This document shows positions 9,503-19,428 of a stretch of DNA of 22,871 bases, one piece after another (within the stretch, counting starts at the first letter, position 1; every line of letters begins with the position of its first letter). The stretch lies in NCBI GenBank assembly GCA_964200075.2, contig CAXNAA020000305.1, positions 1 to 22,871 on the forward strand, given 5' to 3'. The notes under the pieces were generated by a model. It saw nothing but the letters and a program-made list of their open reading frames with translations, was not told the DNA's origin and made no database searches. Made by a program: the position numbers and the translations under genes. Source of the DNA: Sphacelaria rigidula (Eukaryota > Phaeophyceae > Sphacelariales).

Positions 9503-10005
9503 GGTAGTATTGCAGGAAATAGCACCAGGGTCTCCTGCACACAAGTACGCACAACAACCTGAGTGATGCCGGCGTATTTCCTGATCTTGACGGAGTTTTG
9601 GCTCTTTTAAAGTTTTCGCAGACACTTCAGGCACCGAGTCCATGGGTACTGGTCGTTATAAAATGATTAAACTCAAATCATCTATCTTTTCGTTTTTGTC
9701 CATGATTTATGATTCTCGAGCTACTTTTACCCGACAGTGTTGCGCCCAGTAAAAAATTCTTATTTTTATAGTCTTTTAGACGCCTCCTTGTAAAATGCTG
9801 GATGATGGCAAGTGTCCCGATTTCGCGTGGAGGGTCTGCGCCTACTGTGCATACAGCAGCGGACCAAACAGTATCGCTCTGGCAGAAGACGGGGACGCGA
9901 GGGCGATCGAAGTGTGTTGAAATACAGACAGGCAGTCCCTCTTGCAAGTTTCAACGGTAGCAGTAACGGAAGCAACGAGTAATCGCAACATTCGCATGGC
10001 CGAGG
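9503..10005. other. No supported gene
   Basis: Overlapping minus-strand frames at 9678-10111 derive largely from G/C-rich and repeat sequence and show no domain. Confidence 0.4.
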
Positions 10006-10009
10006 GTGA

Positions 10010-10133
10010 ACACCCCCCCCCCCCGGGGAAACCGCCCCCCGGGGGTTTGGGGGAGAACCCCGCCCGGGTTTCACCATTTGAAACCTGCCCTCCGGTGTTT
10101 AGGGAGAGCACCGCGCTCGTGTTACACCATTAG
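10010..10133 (+). repeat. G/C-rich degraded tandem duplication
   Basis: After a C14 tract, two related units follow. The first (about 10045-10080) reads GGGTTTGGGGGAGAACCCCG then GGGTTTCACCATT. The second (about 10092-10131) reads GGTGTTTAGGGAGAGCACCG then GTGTTACACCATT. The first looks like a homopolymer-stretched version of the second. This could be a real tandem repeat or a base-calling or assembly effect like the one at 8725-8943. Confidence 0.6.
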
Positions 10134-10318
10134 CAGAGATATGGAGAGCTGTCTCCCCACCTGCAGAAAATAAGCTTTCCATTGCAAAAGAAATTATTGA
10201 AATCCATCCGTGCTGTTAAATAAACGACTCGACTGAAGTTTGAAAAGTGAAAATTTTGCTCCGCACCCGTGCACGTCTGCTCTGGAGTGCCAGATATGGT
10301 GGAAACAGAGCACCTAAC

Positions 10319-10440
10319 TTCAGTACGGTACAGTACAGCACTGTACCTGGTATAGTGCAGTAGAGTCCAGTGCAGTGCAGCACAGCACAGCACAGTAGAA
10401 CATGGTGCTGTGTACAGCACTGCCATCAAGGGCATGGTGC
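10319..10440 (+). repeat. CAG/GCACAG-type simple-repeat tract
   Basis: A run of short units such as ACAGTACAG, GTGCAGTGCAG and CACAGCACAGCACAG gives a degenerate cryptic microsatellite. The 144-codon minus-strand frame over it (10130-10564) is Leu/Tyr/Cys-rich because of this repeat and is not called a gene. Confidence 0.7.
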
Positions 10441-10973
10441 AGTCCGCCAAAGATAAGGGTAGTTGCTGAAGTGTATATACGTAAATTGCGGTCGGGTCGA
10501 ATCCTGCAAGAATCAAATCATGCGCACTGTGTGCGTGGATAACGTGTAAATCTTTGGGTTGCATCGTCCATCACGCACATCGCTGATGGTGCTCCTGTTG
10601 GCTTCTGCAGCGTATGTTCGGAACCCCCGTCCGGATTCTAACGGCCGTAAACGTTGAGCAACACCTACGGAGTCGACGCAGACATACAAACCTACTTGAT
10701 GAGTTGAACGGTGCTACAGTACCACAATCGAACGCTGCAGCATCAGATACAAGTATCATGTCAAAATCACAGCTCCGCTAGCGTAGGCCGGTACTGTACG
10801 AGTGTTCTTGAGTTCGTACTCTCGGTGCCTTCTCCGGATTACCCCTTGCCAACGCTGCCGAAGGGACCAGGGTGGGCGTGGACGTTGTGATATCTTTCCA
10901 CAACTATGGGAAAGATATTTCTTCGACCATAGGAAAGAAGAAGTGATCGCGCCGAGAATCGACCTCGCACTTC

Positions 10974-11063
10974 TTTTGTTCGTCAGAACAAACTCCATCA
11001 CTGAGCCACTCAGTCAGCGCTGACTGAGTGGCTCGGTGGTGGAGTTCGTTCCGACGAACAAAA
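10974..11063. repeat. Near-perfect 90-bp palindrome with no loop
   Basis: The two 45-nt arms meet at AGC|GCT (11018/11019). 41 of 45 positions pair. The four mismatches (left-arm positions 10985, 10990, 10998 and 11002) are all transitions with A/T in the left arm, and in three of the four the right arm keeps a CpG where the left has TpG or CpA. The symmetry ends sharply at both edges. It could extrude as a cruciform or, if transcribed, fold into one long hairpin. Confidence 0.9.
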
Positions 11064-11360
11064 CACACGATGGAAGGCACGCTATGTCAAACGCACTGAT
11101 TCTCAACCCTCCAACCATTCACCCCCCGGTTCATTACCTCCCTTTTGACGGTAGATGTGGAGGATCCCCAAGACTCACTCACGGGGTGCAACGTCTGGAT
11201 GCCTGCTTGGACGTCGGCGGGGGCAGTCCGAATGTTGCATACGACACGAATGTCGATCCCGAGGTAACAGCGCCACGAGTCGCAGGGTGCTGCATGGTTC
11301 CAAGGTTGTGTTCTGTAGGATACGGTTCTCTGTATACCCGGGGCATTTTCGCGGGCATTT

Positions 11361-11850
11361 ACCGTCCCCGACAGTTCTGTGACTTCTGTAAGGCGTTCAT
11401 ACCGGTACCCGACAGTTGTGTAATCTCTCTAAGACTTTCATACGCTTACCCGATGGTTCTGTGACTTCTGTAAGCCTCCCGTACCGTCATCGGTGGGCGC
11501 CGGTATGCTCTTGATAAGATACCCGTTTGCGGATACCGTATTCTGTGCAACCTTTATACCCTGCCCGACAGTTTCTGTGAGTTCTGTGAGCCTCCCATAC
11601 CCTTACCCGACAGTTCTGTGAGTTTTGTACATAATGTGTACCCGTACCTGAAGCGCGGGTATACTCTTGAAGAGATGAACCCTATTGTCGGCACGATTTT
11701 TCTGTAAGTCTCCCGTACCGTACCCGAAAAGTTCTGCAATTTCTGTAAGATTTTCAAACCGGTACCCGGCATTTTCTTAATTTCTGTGCGACTTTCATAC
11801 CGGTACCCTATATTTCCTCAAGTTCTGCAAAGAGTCTCATACCCTTTAGA
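11361..11850 (+). repeat. Degenerate 41-42-bp tandem array
   Basis: About nine or more units share the pattern TACCCGACAGTTCTGTGA, then TTCTGTAAG, then a C/T-rich stretch leading to the next TACC. Unit starts at 11368, 11409 and 11450 are 41 bp apart, and 11565 and 11607 are 42 bp apart. A longer variant block (GGTATGCTCTTGATAAGATACC near 11502; GGTATACTCTTGAAGAGATGAACC near 11658) recurs after about 156 bp, so there is higher-order structure. Later units (to about 11850) are more diverged. No gene is supported within it. Confidence 0.85.
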
Positions 11851-12565
11851 ACATACCCGCACCCTACAGGACACAACCTCGCATGATTCTGCAAGCGCGA
11901 TTGCTCAAAATAGCAGCATCTGACTTCTTGGCTCATGTTTGGGATCATGGTTGTGATTTCTGTCGAAATCAATGGCGCCTACAGTTGTGCTTTTCAGAGC
12001 TTGGTACGAGTATTTGACTCCGACACTCCCAATTCTGAAGCGACGAGACAGCTGACATATTGCATCCATGCACCGATTTATATCATGTCCTCCAGACAGG
12101 TGGTGAAGCTACTGTATCACTCGGGCCTCCATCCGCCCAACTCGTACCACATCCGTTGTTGGGGCTGGATCTCGACGGACAGACTCCGAGTGAGTCAGCC
12201 AGATGGGGCGGGGGAGGAGCGGCGACGCCGCGGACGGCGGCAACTACGGAACGCGGAGGTTTCGACGGCAAAGGTTTCGCAGGGCCGACACAGCGGACAC
12301 ATCTTGCGGTGGTGACAGACGGACGAGGGAGCAGGGCTGCGTCGGTGCCGACGACGGTGCGAAGGGTGGGTGTTGGCACCCGCGCGGCGGTTCGGAAGAT
12401 TCCACCATCATATATTGCGGTACTGACAGGCAGCGGGGAAATAGCGGCGGCAGCGGACCAGGGTCTGCGTGGTGCGGCGCTTCCCCAGCCTTCCAGTCTT
12501 TGCTGTGGTGGCATAATGGCAGTGGGCCTGATCAGAGTATCCACAGCGCAGCTGGACCCAAGATA
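11851..12565 (+). other. Upstream flank of the nuclease pseudogene; coding status unclear
   Basis: All three plus frames have sizeable open stretches here (11935-12315, 12060-12566, 12203-12631), mainly because the DNA is G/C-rich with few stops. None shows a domain. The missing N-terminal part of the nuclease gene should lie here or further left if it was not lost. Confidence 0.35.
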
Positions 12566-13764
12566 AGTGAGGGTGAGATGGCTACAGTCCACTGCATCAT
12601 CCTTTCCGAGTTGTTGTTCAAGAAGCACTAGAAGAAGTGGCTCGTAACTTCGATTGATACTGATCAGTGGATTATTGTGTCGCTAGCAATATCCTCCGGG
12701 TATATCACGCCGCAGGGCTCCGACGCAGCGCAAGTCACTGTTGAACGATTGTGAGCGGTGGCCCCCGGTACATCCTCGAGGACAGGGTGTACAGCTCCAC
12801 CGAGAATCTGAGGGATGGGAGTGAGAGCGCTTGGCCGCCCGCCGGACAGTATACGTGGTTGACGCCATCTATGAAGGTAGCATTATTTGTGTTGACCTAC
12901 CTTTAGGCTGGATGTGACTTCTTACCATATGTGTCAAGGATTCCTTTCCTCAAGCTTTGGGATTTCGTGCTGAAGGCCCTGCGCACGTCGAATCTGTTTA
13001 CAGCACCGATATTCACGGAAGAGGACGGCATCCTGAGAGTGGACATCGATGAGGGCGTGAAGCTGCCGGCCGCCATGTTTTTTTCCAGGGACGAAAACGC
13101 TTCTGCGCAAATCGCCACGGATCCGGGGCTTCTCTTCGCCACGGGGGGGGGGTGGGACTTGGGATCGTATGTCAACAAGATCTACCCGTGTGTCACCACA
13201 GTATATGGGCATATGCCTCCCCGGTGCTGCCCAGACTTGGACGCCTGTCGGAAGTACGTGAGCAAGTCTGACGCGGTATTCGACCACTGGGGAGGGAGGG
13301 TTCAGAAGAAGATGCTCACGGTGGACTTCAACGGCCGCGGTTGGGTTGTGGGATCCCAGAAGACTCATCACAAGCGGGGCATAAAACTGGAGAGCAGAGA
13401 GGCAGAGGCGCTCACGCGGGACAACATCGTTATTTATTTATCAAGCTGCACGTATGATGATGGGTCCGGGAACGTGCGGACCCTGAGGTGCTTATGTAAC
13501 CCGGCAAAGGCGCCACAAAGAGACCACCGCTGCAAAAAATGTAGGTGTCTGGGGAACTGCACGCTGAGCTGCGGTTGCCAGGGTCGCTGCTTGCTACCCC
13601 CGCCGTCCTCTGGAGCAACCGAGGAGACTTCCAGTGGTGATGTGACAGTAGAATTGGCGATGCACGTGAACGATCTATTTCTGCCAGGAGCGGATCCACG
13701 GCGGACCGTGGAAGGGCCGAGGCGAGTAGAGCGACCAACGCGTCGAGGGCAGCAGTCAGCGTGA
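12566..13764 (+). pseudogene. Broken FEN1/XPG-like nuclease with C-terminal Cys-rich (CXC-like) domain
   Basis: The reading crosses two frames. Frame one (12566-12751) holds SEGEMATVHCII and, after an in-frame TAG (12629-12631), KKWLVTSIDTDQWIIVSL. Near 12735-12752 the frame shifts by one base; frame two carries SGGPRYILEDRVY and on to VALFVLTYL, a TAG at 12904-12906, then AGCDFLPYVSRIPFLKLW and an uninterrupted stretch to the stop at 13764. The order E-x-E, D-x-D, GCD matches the acidic clusters of FEN1/XPG nucleases (EAEA, EDMD, GSDY). The tail has CLC...CKKCRCLGNCTLSCGCQGRC, a metal-binding CXC-like pattern. Nuclease-plus-CXC proteins of this kind are repeated in many eukaryotic genomes and are probably mobile-element genes; this assignment is from memory of motifs. 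The 30 nt at 12877-12906 look like a tiny intron, but they keep the frame and read as protein apart from the TAG, so a nonsense mutation is likelier. The 5' end is unclear: the first frame is open back to 12203 without recognisable motifs. Confidence 0.65.
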
Positions 13765-16700
13765 GGCACGGCGATGAGCCGCGCCGGTTTGGCGGCGGGA
13801 GTATGGTCGGAGAGGGATGGGGTCTAGGAATATCCCCGAATAGTCGTTATTATCACGACGGTTGACGTGAAGACTACAACAGCGTCGGGTCAAGAAGTGC
13901 AGCCGGCATCTGGATTGGATATTCCGATTTGGAGTGTAGCGGGTCGGAGACAGATGACCCGGCAACGGAGGCAGAGAATAACTACTGTATGAACATGAAA
14001 TTTTCATGTTTTGATTGCGCCTGATGGAAAAATTGTAAATATTATTTTGGTTTGTAAAGTGGACTTTTGCATTTGCGTTATTCAAGATTGTCTCCTCCAG
14101 GAGGTGGTCACAAAGCTCGCCTCGTGTACATAGCAATGGTGTTCTTTGCATGGTGCAGTGCGCCCTTTGGGGCACAAGTTTATTGAGGTTGGTGTGCTGA
14201 CGCCCTTGGGCGAATCTCCGGTCGTGCGTGAGTGCAGGCATTAATGAACATCGGACGAGTTTATGTCAAAGATGACTGTCGGTCCAACTCTGAACCAAAC
14301 CACGGTCTCCAAGTTTGTCTTTTGTTACTCCTACATGCGTCCATTATTGCACAGTCATCGGCTCTAGTCTGTGGCTGGAATGAACGGTGGTGTGACATCG
14401 AGCGAACCGCCGGCAATCGTTTCTGTGACGAGTTGTGATGAACGCTGGGGGGAGGAAAGTCCGAACGCGTTCTCCAATGCTTCCTCTTCAACAAGCTGAA
14501 CCACTCTGCAGCGCAGCGGATGGTCGATGTGACCACCTTGCCTCCCATTCGTACCACAGTTCCCCTTCGGCAGTACCGCCCCCTTTTGATGCGGAGGAGT
14601 AACGGTATCGCAGACGGTGGAAGCTATCGGCGCAGTGCAGGTGGCGACATTACTTGAGAAGCTCTAATCTAGGCGAGGCTCGTTTTTTATTCTTATCGCC
14701 GAGCCAAGTGTATTTCATTGAGCAATTTTCTCATTTTCCGCACACGTGCAATCAATGATTAATCTCTTGAAGGCCAATTTCTTATTTCTCGCGGACTCGT
14801 AAAAAATAATGGAATTCTTGAAAACAAACGTTTATTTTTGCCTTCAAATGTTAAGTAATATATGAAATATTGTACAATAATTGTAGTACTGTACAAGAGT
14901 ATGTACTGACTACTGTACCGTATTCGGCGGCGGGGGAGGTAAAGAGGGGTGGGGCATCCTTGCGTGGAGGGGCTCATAGGTCTGCCACCAGTTTCTTATT
15001 TCCCAAGGCTGCAGTGTCGATGACAGATTTCTCATTCGCCGGGCCTCTTGAATCTTTCGATTTCTTATCCTTATTTTCGCCTTGATCTGAGCAAAATTTG
15101 TCATTATCGACTTCTTAAAACCTGAAAAATATGAGCCTCGATTTTTTAACTGGTGACTTCTGGCGCAGCTCGGAACTCCCGTCCTTGCATATTTCAGTGT
15201 CGCCTCACAGTTCACGCTTGTTGCAATCTGAAACTAGTTATTATGCCCTGTATGACAGTACTCTTCCCGACAGCTTGCGGTGTGGTCTGGGTGGGGAGGG
15301 CGGGGGGCTATCGACGCATCATTCGGGCGACGATGTCCGCGATTTGAAAGCACCTGAACGCAGAGCAATTGCCGCCTGCTCATTTTGGATACCACCGACG
15401 ATTTGAAGCGCTTTTACACCGCATTCCACATGTTTTAACACCCCGCACCTAGATGGCAAGATCTCGACACATACTGGAGGTGCAGAGACAAATCAAATTG
15501 CTCTGTGTAGACAAAATACATATCTATTAACGGGTCTATGTTCCAGCGGCGCCGGTCCCTGCTGTCAAATAAAACTTCGAGGTGATACGCATATTTTGCC
15601 CTATACCGACGGTAGGTTGATACGATTTTGGGCTTGAACGACGGCCAATAGATAGTTGTGCCTGCCTGTAAAGTTTCGGTCTACATATATCCGTGCAGCG
15701 TCAGTAATCGACGATCGCGTGTCTGAGGGGCCTGTTGGAAAATGCCTTTTTTGATTGTACAAATAGTAACAACTTTGTTTAGGGCTATCCGTCGCTAGCT
15801 TGTGCGCTGTACTGGATATAATTGCGTCAAGCTTCGTTCAGGACATAGCTGCAGATATACACTACAGCTATGTGTCAAAATCATTACCGTTTCGTTCTCT
15901 GTTCACTTCTTTGATCCCGTGGAGTCCTCATCTTCGGGGTGGTGGTGAAGAACGTGACACTAAACTGGGCGTAACACTGCTGAGATTTCTGTGTTGGCGC
16001 AGACACGTGCGCTACTCAAGTCCCATGTACCGCAGAGAGATCAAGAAGGTTCACTTGTGTTCGTGTTTTTTCATGTCGAGGTTCGTTCTGGGCTTCATTT
16101 CCCTCCGCCAGCTGGCTAAAGCCCAGAACAGTACACAGTATATCGATGATATTTTCAAAAGCACCGTTTCACCATGATGAATCAAGCTTACTGTACACCT
16201 CTGAAAGGGGCGGTGCTCTAGCACACGAGATGACACCCCCCCCCCCTTCCCCTCAAACATTTGAAAAGACGGCGGAAGCAACAGGGATTCCGTCACGGCG
16301 ACAGAACGTCGTCACGAAGCCAGCCTCGCTGCGATGGGGGACGAGGACACAGCCGCTCGGCGATATGGAAAGTTATACCTTGCGATCCGCAGTTCGAGGT
16401 TCAAGCCCACCTGCGGAGGAGGATCCCACATGAAACACAACGCAACGCCATCATGCAATCACCTGGTCGGCATACACAAGAGAGATATTGTACATATTTT
16501 CGTAAGCTGTCCTATGTTGGGTGTATATAGTGCTTGGTCATCGTCACCATTGCACCTTTAGGTAATTTCTGGCGCGGCACCGACAGTCACTGTATCTTTT
16601 ACCGCAAGATGTCCCAACCCTGACCAGGCGGTGGGCATCACGTGAGTATTGCCTGTACGGCACCGATCAACACGACGAGCTATCAAGAACAAAAGCACGA

Positions 16701-16805
16701 CGGCCAACAATAGGGAGCCAGTAGCATTGATATATGCAAGTCGCTCTACCTTTATGTTTTTTTTTTTTTCGTTGCTTTCCCATGTTTTTCCTTGCTATTA
16801 TTGAT
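13765..16805. other. No supported gene over about 3 kb
   Basis: Short frames only, without domains. Small structures seen: a 19-bp palindrome AACATGAAA-T-TTTCATGTT near 13992-14010, just downstream of the nuclease pseudogene; a repeated phrase CCA[AG]TTTCTTATTTC at about 14774 and 14989; a B-box-like GGTTCAAGCCC near 16399 without a matching A box or cloverleaf; C10 at 16227-16236; and a T-run near 16758. Confidence 0.5.
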
Positions 16806-17283
16806 GAGGCCAACTCTAATGGCAGCAATCCAAAATTCCTGTTCAAAACTGCCTTTTTGGCCCTTCTCCGTCGATTTATGCCTGAAAAGAGAGCTAGGCG
16901 GATGTTGACGCCTTGGAATGACTTGCTCTACTCGTTGAGGTCATTCTAGGGCACCTTCGCATTTCCCGCTGGCCGCACTTTTGTTTCTAGCCAAATGAAG
17001 CGCGGCACAGATTTTCAGTAAAAAGCAGCCAGGTGATCAAAATTTCCCCGTTTTCTAATCACTTGACCATTTTTTGTTGGAAATCCGTGTTTGTCCAAAA
17101 ATGAAGGTGCGGCCAGCGGGAAATGCAAGGTTGCCCTGGAACGGCCTCAATGAGGAGAGCAAGTCATTCTAAGGCGTCAACATCCGCCCAGCCCTCTTTT
17201 CAGGCGTAAATCGACGGAGAAGGGCCAAAAAGGCAGTTTTGAGCAGGAATTTTGAACGGCTCCCATTAGAGTGGGTCTGAGGC
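16806..17283. mobile_element. Foldback element, copy 1
   Basis: The left arm (16806-16977) and right arm (17108-17283) are inverted copies with high identity over more than 170 nt. Shared phrases include CAAAATTCCTG.TCAAAACTGC, TTTTTGGCCCTTCTCCGTCG, GGCGGATGTTGACGCCTT and GCATTTCCCGCTGGCCGCA. Pairing continues more weakly into the 130-nt centre (CACTTTTGTTT / CACCTTCATTT). No transposase is encoded: the plus-strand frame at 16734-16949 is simply the arm read through. The outer ends are approximate and no clear target duplication was found. Confidence 0.85.
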
Positions 17284-17838
17284 TGAAAATGTCGTGTCAA
17301 AATTTCGGCGCCCACTTCTCGAATTACCCACAGCCGGGCCTAGAAACATTAAAAAATCACTGTCGCTGTGTCAGCGGGCCCCGCTCGTAGAATGGACAGT
17401 GGGTCGAGGGCGTTTTGTTTTATACTTGTACTACGGTTCCCGTTCTCATCACTAAACTATTATACTGCGCTTTCTCCAGGTGACTCCTTGATTGTTTCAC
17501 TGGTATTCCGCTGCTTGGTTTTTCTCCTCCTTCCAAGTTTATATTGTGTGATAGTGCATTTCTGTCAGTGTGCGGAACAGAATACCGCCTACGACTCGCT
17601 ACTGCCGTGAGATACCATCGCCAGAGAAAATATGTTGGTACGAGTGGCTGCTCTCGAATCTTCCTATCGTTCGATTGCGGATCTGAATGGAAGGGCGAAT
17701 ATGACGAGAAATAGTTCTGTTTTTGGTCCTCTCGCGACGAGCAACAACGAGCGTCAGCAGCCTGTGCAGAGCACACCGACACCGCCAACATTGGTTGCGC
17801 TGGGCGTATCACTGTACTATACTGTAAAATAGCAGAAA
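17284..17838. other. No supported gene; 5' flank of the hydrolase exon
   Basis: Short frames only. The promoter and 5' UTR of the gene at 17839 should lie here, but I see no decisive element. A TACTGTACTATACTGTA repeat-like string lies just upstream of its Met (about 17810-17826). Confidence 0.4.
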
Positions 17839-18192
17839 ATGAGGTTCCGATGGGTCGATGCTCTGCTTGAGGAAGGCAAAACACGAGTGCCGAACACCAT
17901 GCAAGACCCCGACACCTCGCTATTGGTCAAGTACGTGGTACTTTATCTGTGCACCTGGTGGCTTCTGTCACGCGCGCGTCGGTTGCTCCTCAGCTACTGG
18001 GCGGGGACCACCTCTGGGGAAGGGGGTGTGGTGGTAGATAGGAGTTCGAGGTGGTCGGTGGTAAGGAGGAAGAGGAAGTCGCTGAAAGCGCCGCTGCTGC
18101 TGCTAAAGAAGTCGGAGAGGAATATGGACCTCGTGGAGAGGACGGCAGTCCTGCGCGAACCTTACGTGCCAAGCCCATGGCTTAACCATCAC
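17839..18192 (+). CDS. First exon of a membrane-anchored alpha/beta hydrolase (ABHD1/3, YheT type), partial
   Basis: The exon encodes 118 residues. A short N-terminus is followed by one membrane segment (LLVKYVVLYLCTWWLL, residues about 28-43), a basic stretch (SRARRLLLSYW), a Gly-rich then Lys/Arg-rich linker, and the ending YVPSPWLNHH at the donor CAC|GTGAGT (GT at 18193, phase 0). In ABHD1/ABHD3 and bacterial YheT proteins a single N-terminal anchor is followed by Y.P..W....HLQT at the start of the hydrolase domain, and this exon stops just before the expected QT. The catalytic Ser-Asp-His would be in later exons, none of which I could find to the window end. A 482-bp foldback element lies 325 bp past the donor. 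A second Met at 17899 would give a shorter start. Reading past the donor gives a stop at 18262-18264. Members act on phospholipids or fatty-acid esters; the substrate here is unknown. Confidence 0.6.
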
Positions 18193-18516
18193 GTGAGTTT
18201 TGCTGCTCCGCGTGTTGTCTTGTGTTGCAAGGGGCGATCTATAGGACGGGGGAAAGACGAATAGGTGATACAGATAGAGCTTGTTGGTGCTGGAATATAG
18301 ATAGTCCAAATAGACAGTCGTTCCGCATGAGGCAACACACCGCGCTAGCTTCAACTTTTTTCTTGTTTTGCCTACTTTCACTTGCACCCAATCCAAGCGA
18401 ATTCAAGCCGCCTTGTGTTCTTCAAACTGTTGGATCGTGACTGGACGGTACACAACGGGCACTGTTGTTTCTAGTACCAGTACTTTTTTTTTCTCAAATA
18501 TGTTTGTTCTGTCTTC
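18193..18516. other. Start of the presumed hydrolase intron 1
   Basis: Begins GTGAGTTTTGC. No phase-0 exon with the expected hydrolase sequence was recognised here. Confidence 0.4.
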
Positions 18517-18998
18517 AGGCCGCTCCTTATAACGGACAAAACTAAAACTCTGGAAAAGTGACTTTTTGAAGCTTTTACGTCGTTTTACGCCCGAAAAGAG
18601 AGCTAGGTCTGACACCTAGGAATGACTTGTTCTACTAGTTGAGGCGGTTCCAGGACATCTCCCCGTTTTCCGGTGGCCCCAGTTTTCATTTTGGCCAAAC
18701 AAGAATTTCTGTTCAAGTACCGTAAAAAACAGTCGAATGTAGGAAAAATCGCGCCTTTCCTCTGGACTTGACTGCTTTTTATCGTTCTTGGACAAACATC
18801 CTTGTTTGGCCAAAATGAAACCTGCGGCCACCGGAAAACGGAAAAATGTCCTGGATTCGCCTCAACTATAGTAGTAGAGCAAGTCATTCCAAGGTACCGA
18901 ACTGTGCCTAGCTCTCATGTGGAGCGTAAAACAACGTGAAAGCTTTAAAAATGCACATTGCAACATTTATATTTTTGTCTGTTATAAGGAGCGACCTT
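18517..18998. mobile_element. Foldback element, copy 2
   Basis: The left arm (18517-18717) and right arm (18787-18998) are inverted copies. The termini read AGGCCGCTCCTTATAAC and, reversed, AGGTCGCTCCTTATAAC; inner shared phrases include GGTTCCAGGACAT / GAATCCAGGACAT, CGTTTTCCGGTGGCC and TCATTTTGGCCAAACAAG. It shares a core with copy 1 at 16806-17283 (GAAAAGAGAGCTAGG, then GGAATGACTTG.TCTACT.GTTGAGG), so both belong to one family although their outer ends differ. It is non-coding and lies downstream of the hydrolase exon, probably within its first intron. Confidence 0.85.
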
Positions 18999-19428
18999 AG
19001 TCCGTATACCTCTTCCCCTTCCTCGGGACGAATCCGGCGTTTCAAGGGATCAACCGATATCTCCCTTAGTAAGTACACCCCTTACATTTTGTTATCACGG
19101 ATTGATTCCGCTCTCCCGCACCGACCGCGTCGACTGTCGCAACAAAGTCACCCAAATATATATAGTGCTTTTTACGTCCTTATGCCTTCTAGGACGGGAA
19201 TAAGAAATGAGAGAATATCGAGGGGAAAAAAAAAGGCAAATTACGTTTTGTAGACGCATATTTTCGGGAATAGAACCCGCGCATCCCCTGCCGTACTGGT
19301 TGGGTCAGAGTGAAAACCCAAAATTTATTCCCCCGTCATTTCTCACGCGAGTTTGTGGAGCCCCTGCAACTGGCACACGTGTGCTACGAGCTATTGCCAT
19401 ATTCTTTCTGATTTTTTTTTCTTTTGTC
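18999..19428. other. No supported gene
   Basis: Two overlapping plus-strand frames (18936-19253 and 19207-19632) show no domain, and the first begins inside the foldback arm. Confidence 0.4.

Noticed and set aside
10130-10564. 144-codon minus-strand open frame
   Set aside because: Its centre is a translated CAG/CACAG simple repeat and there is no domain.
12083-12628. 181-codon minus-strand open frame opposite the nuclease flank
   Set aside because: An Ala/Pro/Arg-rich reading of G/C-rich DNA without motifs; its right end overlaps the plus-strand nuclease motif, which is better supported.
14428-14475. GGGGGGAGGAAAGTCCGAAC resembles the conserved 5' region of RNase P RNA
   Set aside because: The other conserved blocks (ACAGAA-type 3' element, CR-II/CR-III) were not found downstream, so this is probably chance.
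16320-16420. Possible tRNA or tRNA-derived SINE with a B box at GGTTCAAGCCC
   Set aside because: No convincing A box, acceptor stem or anticodon loop, and no second copy seen in the window.
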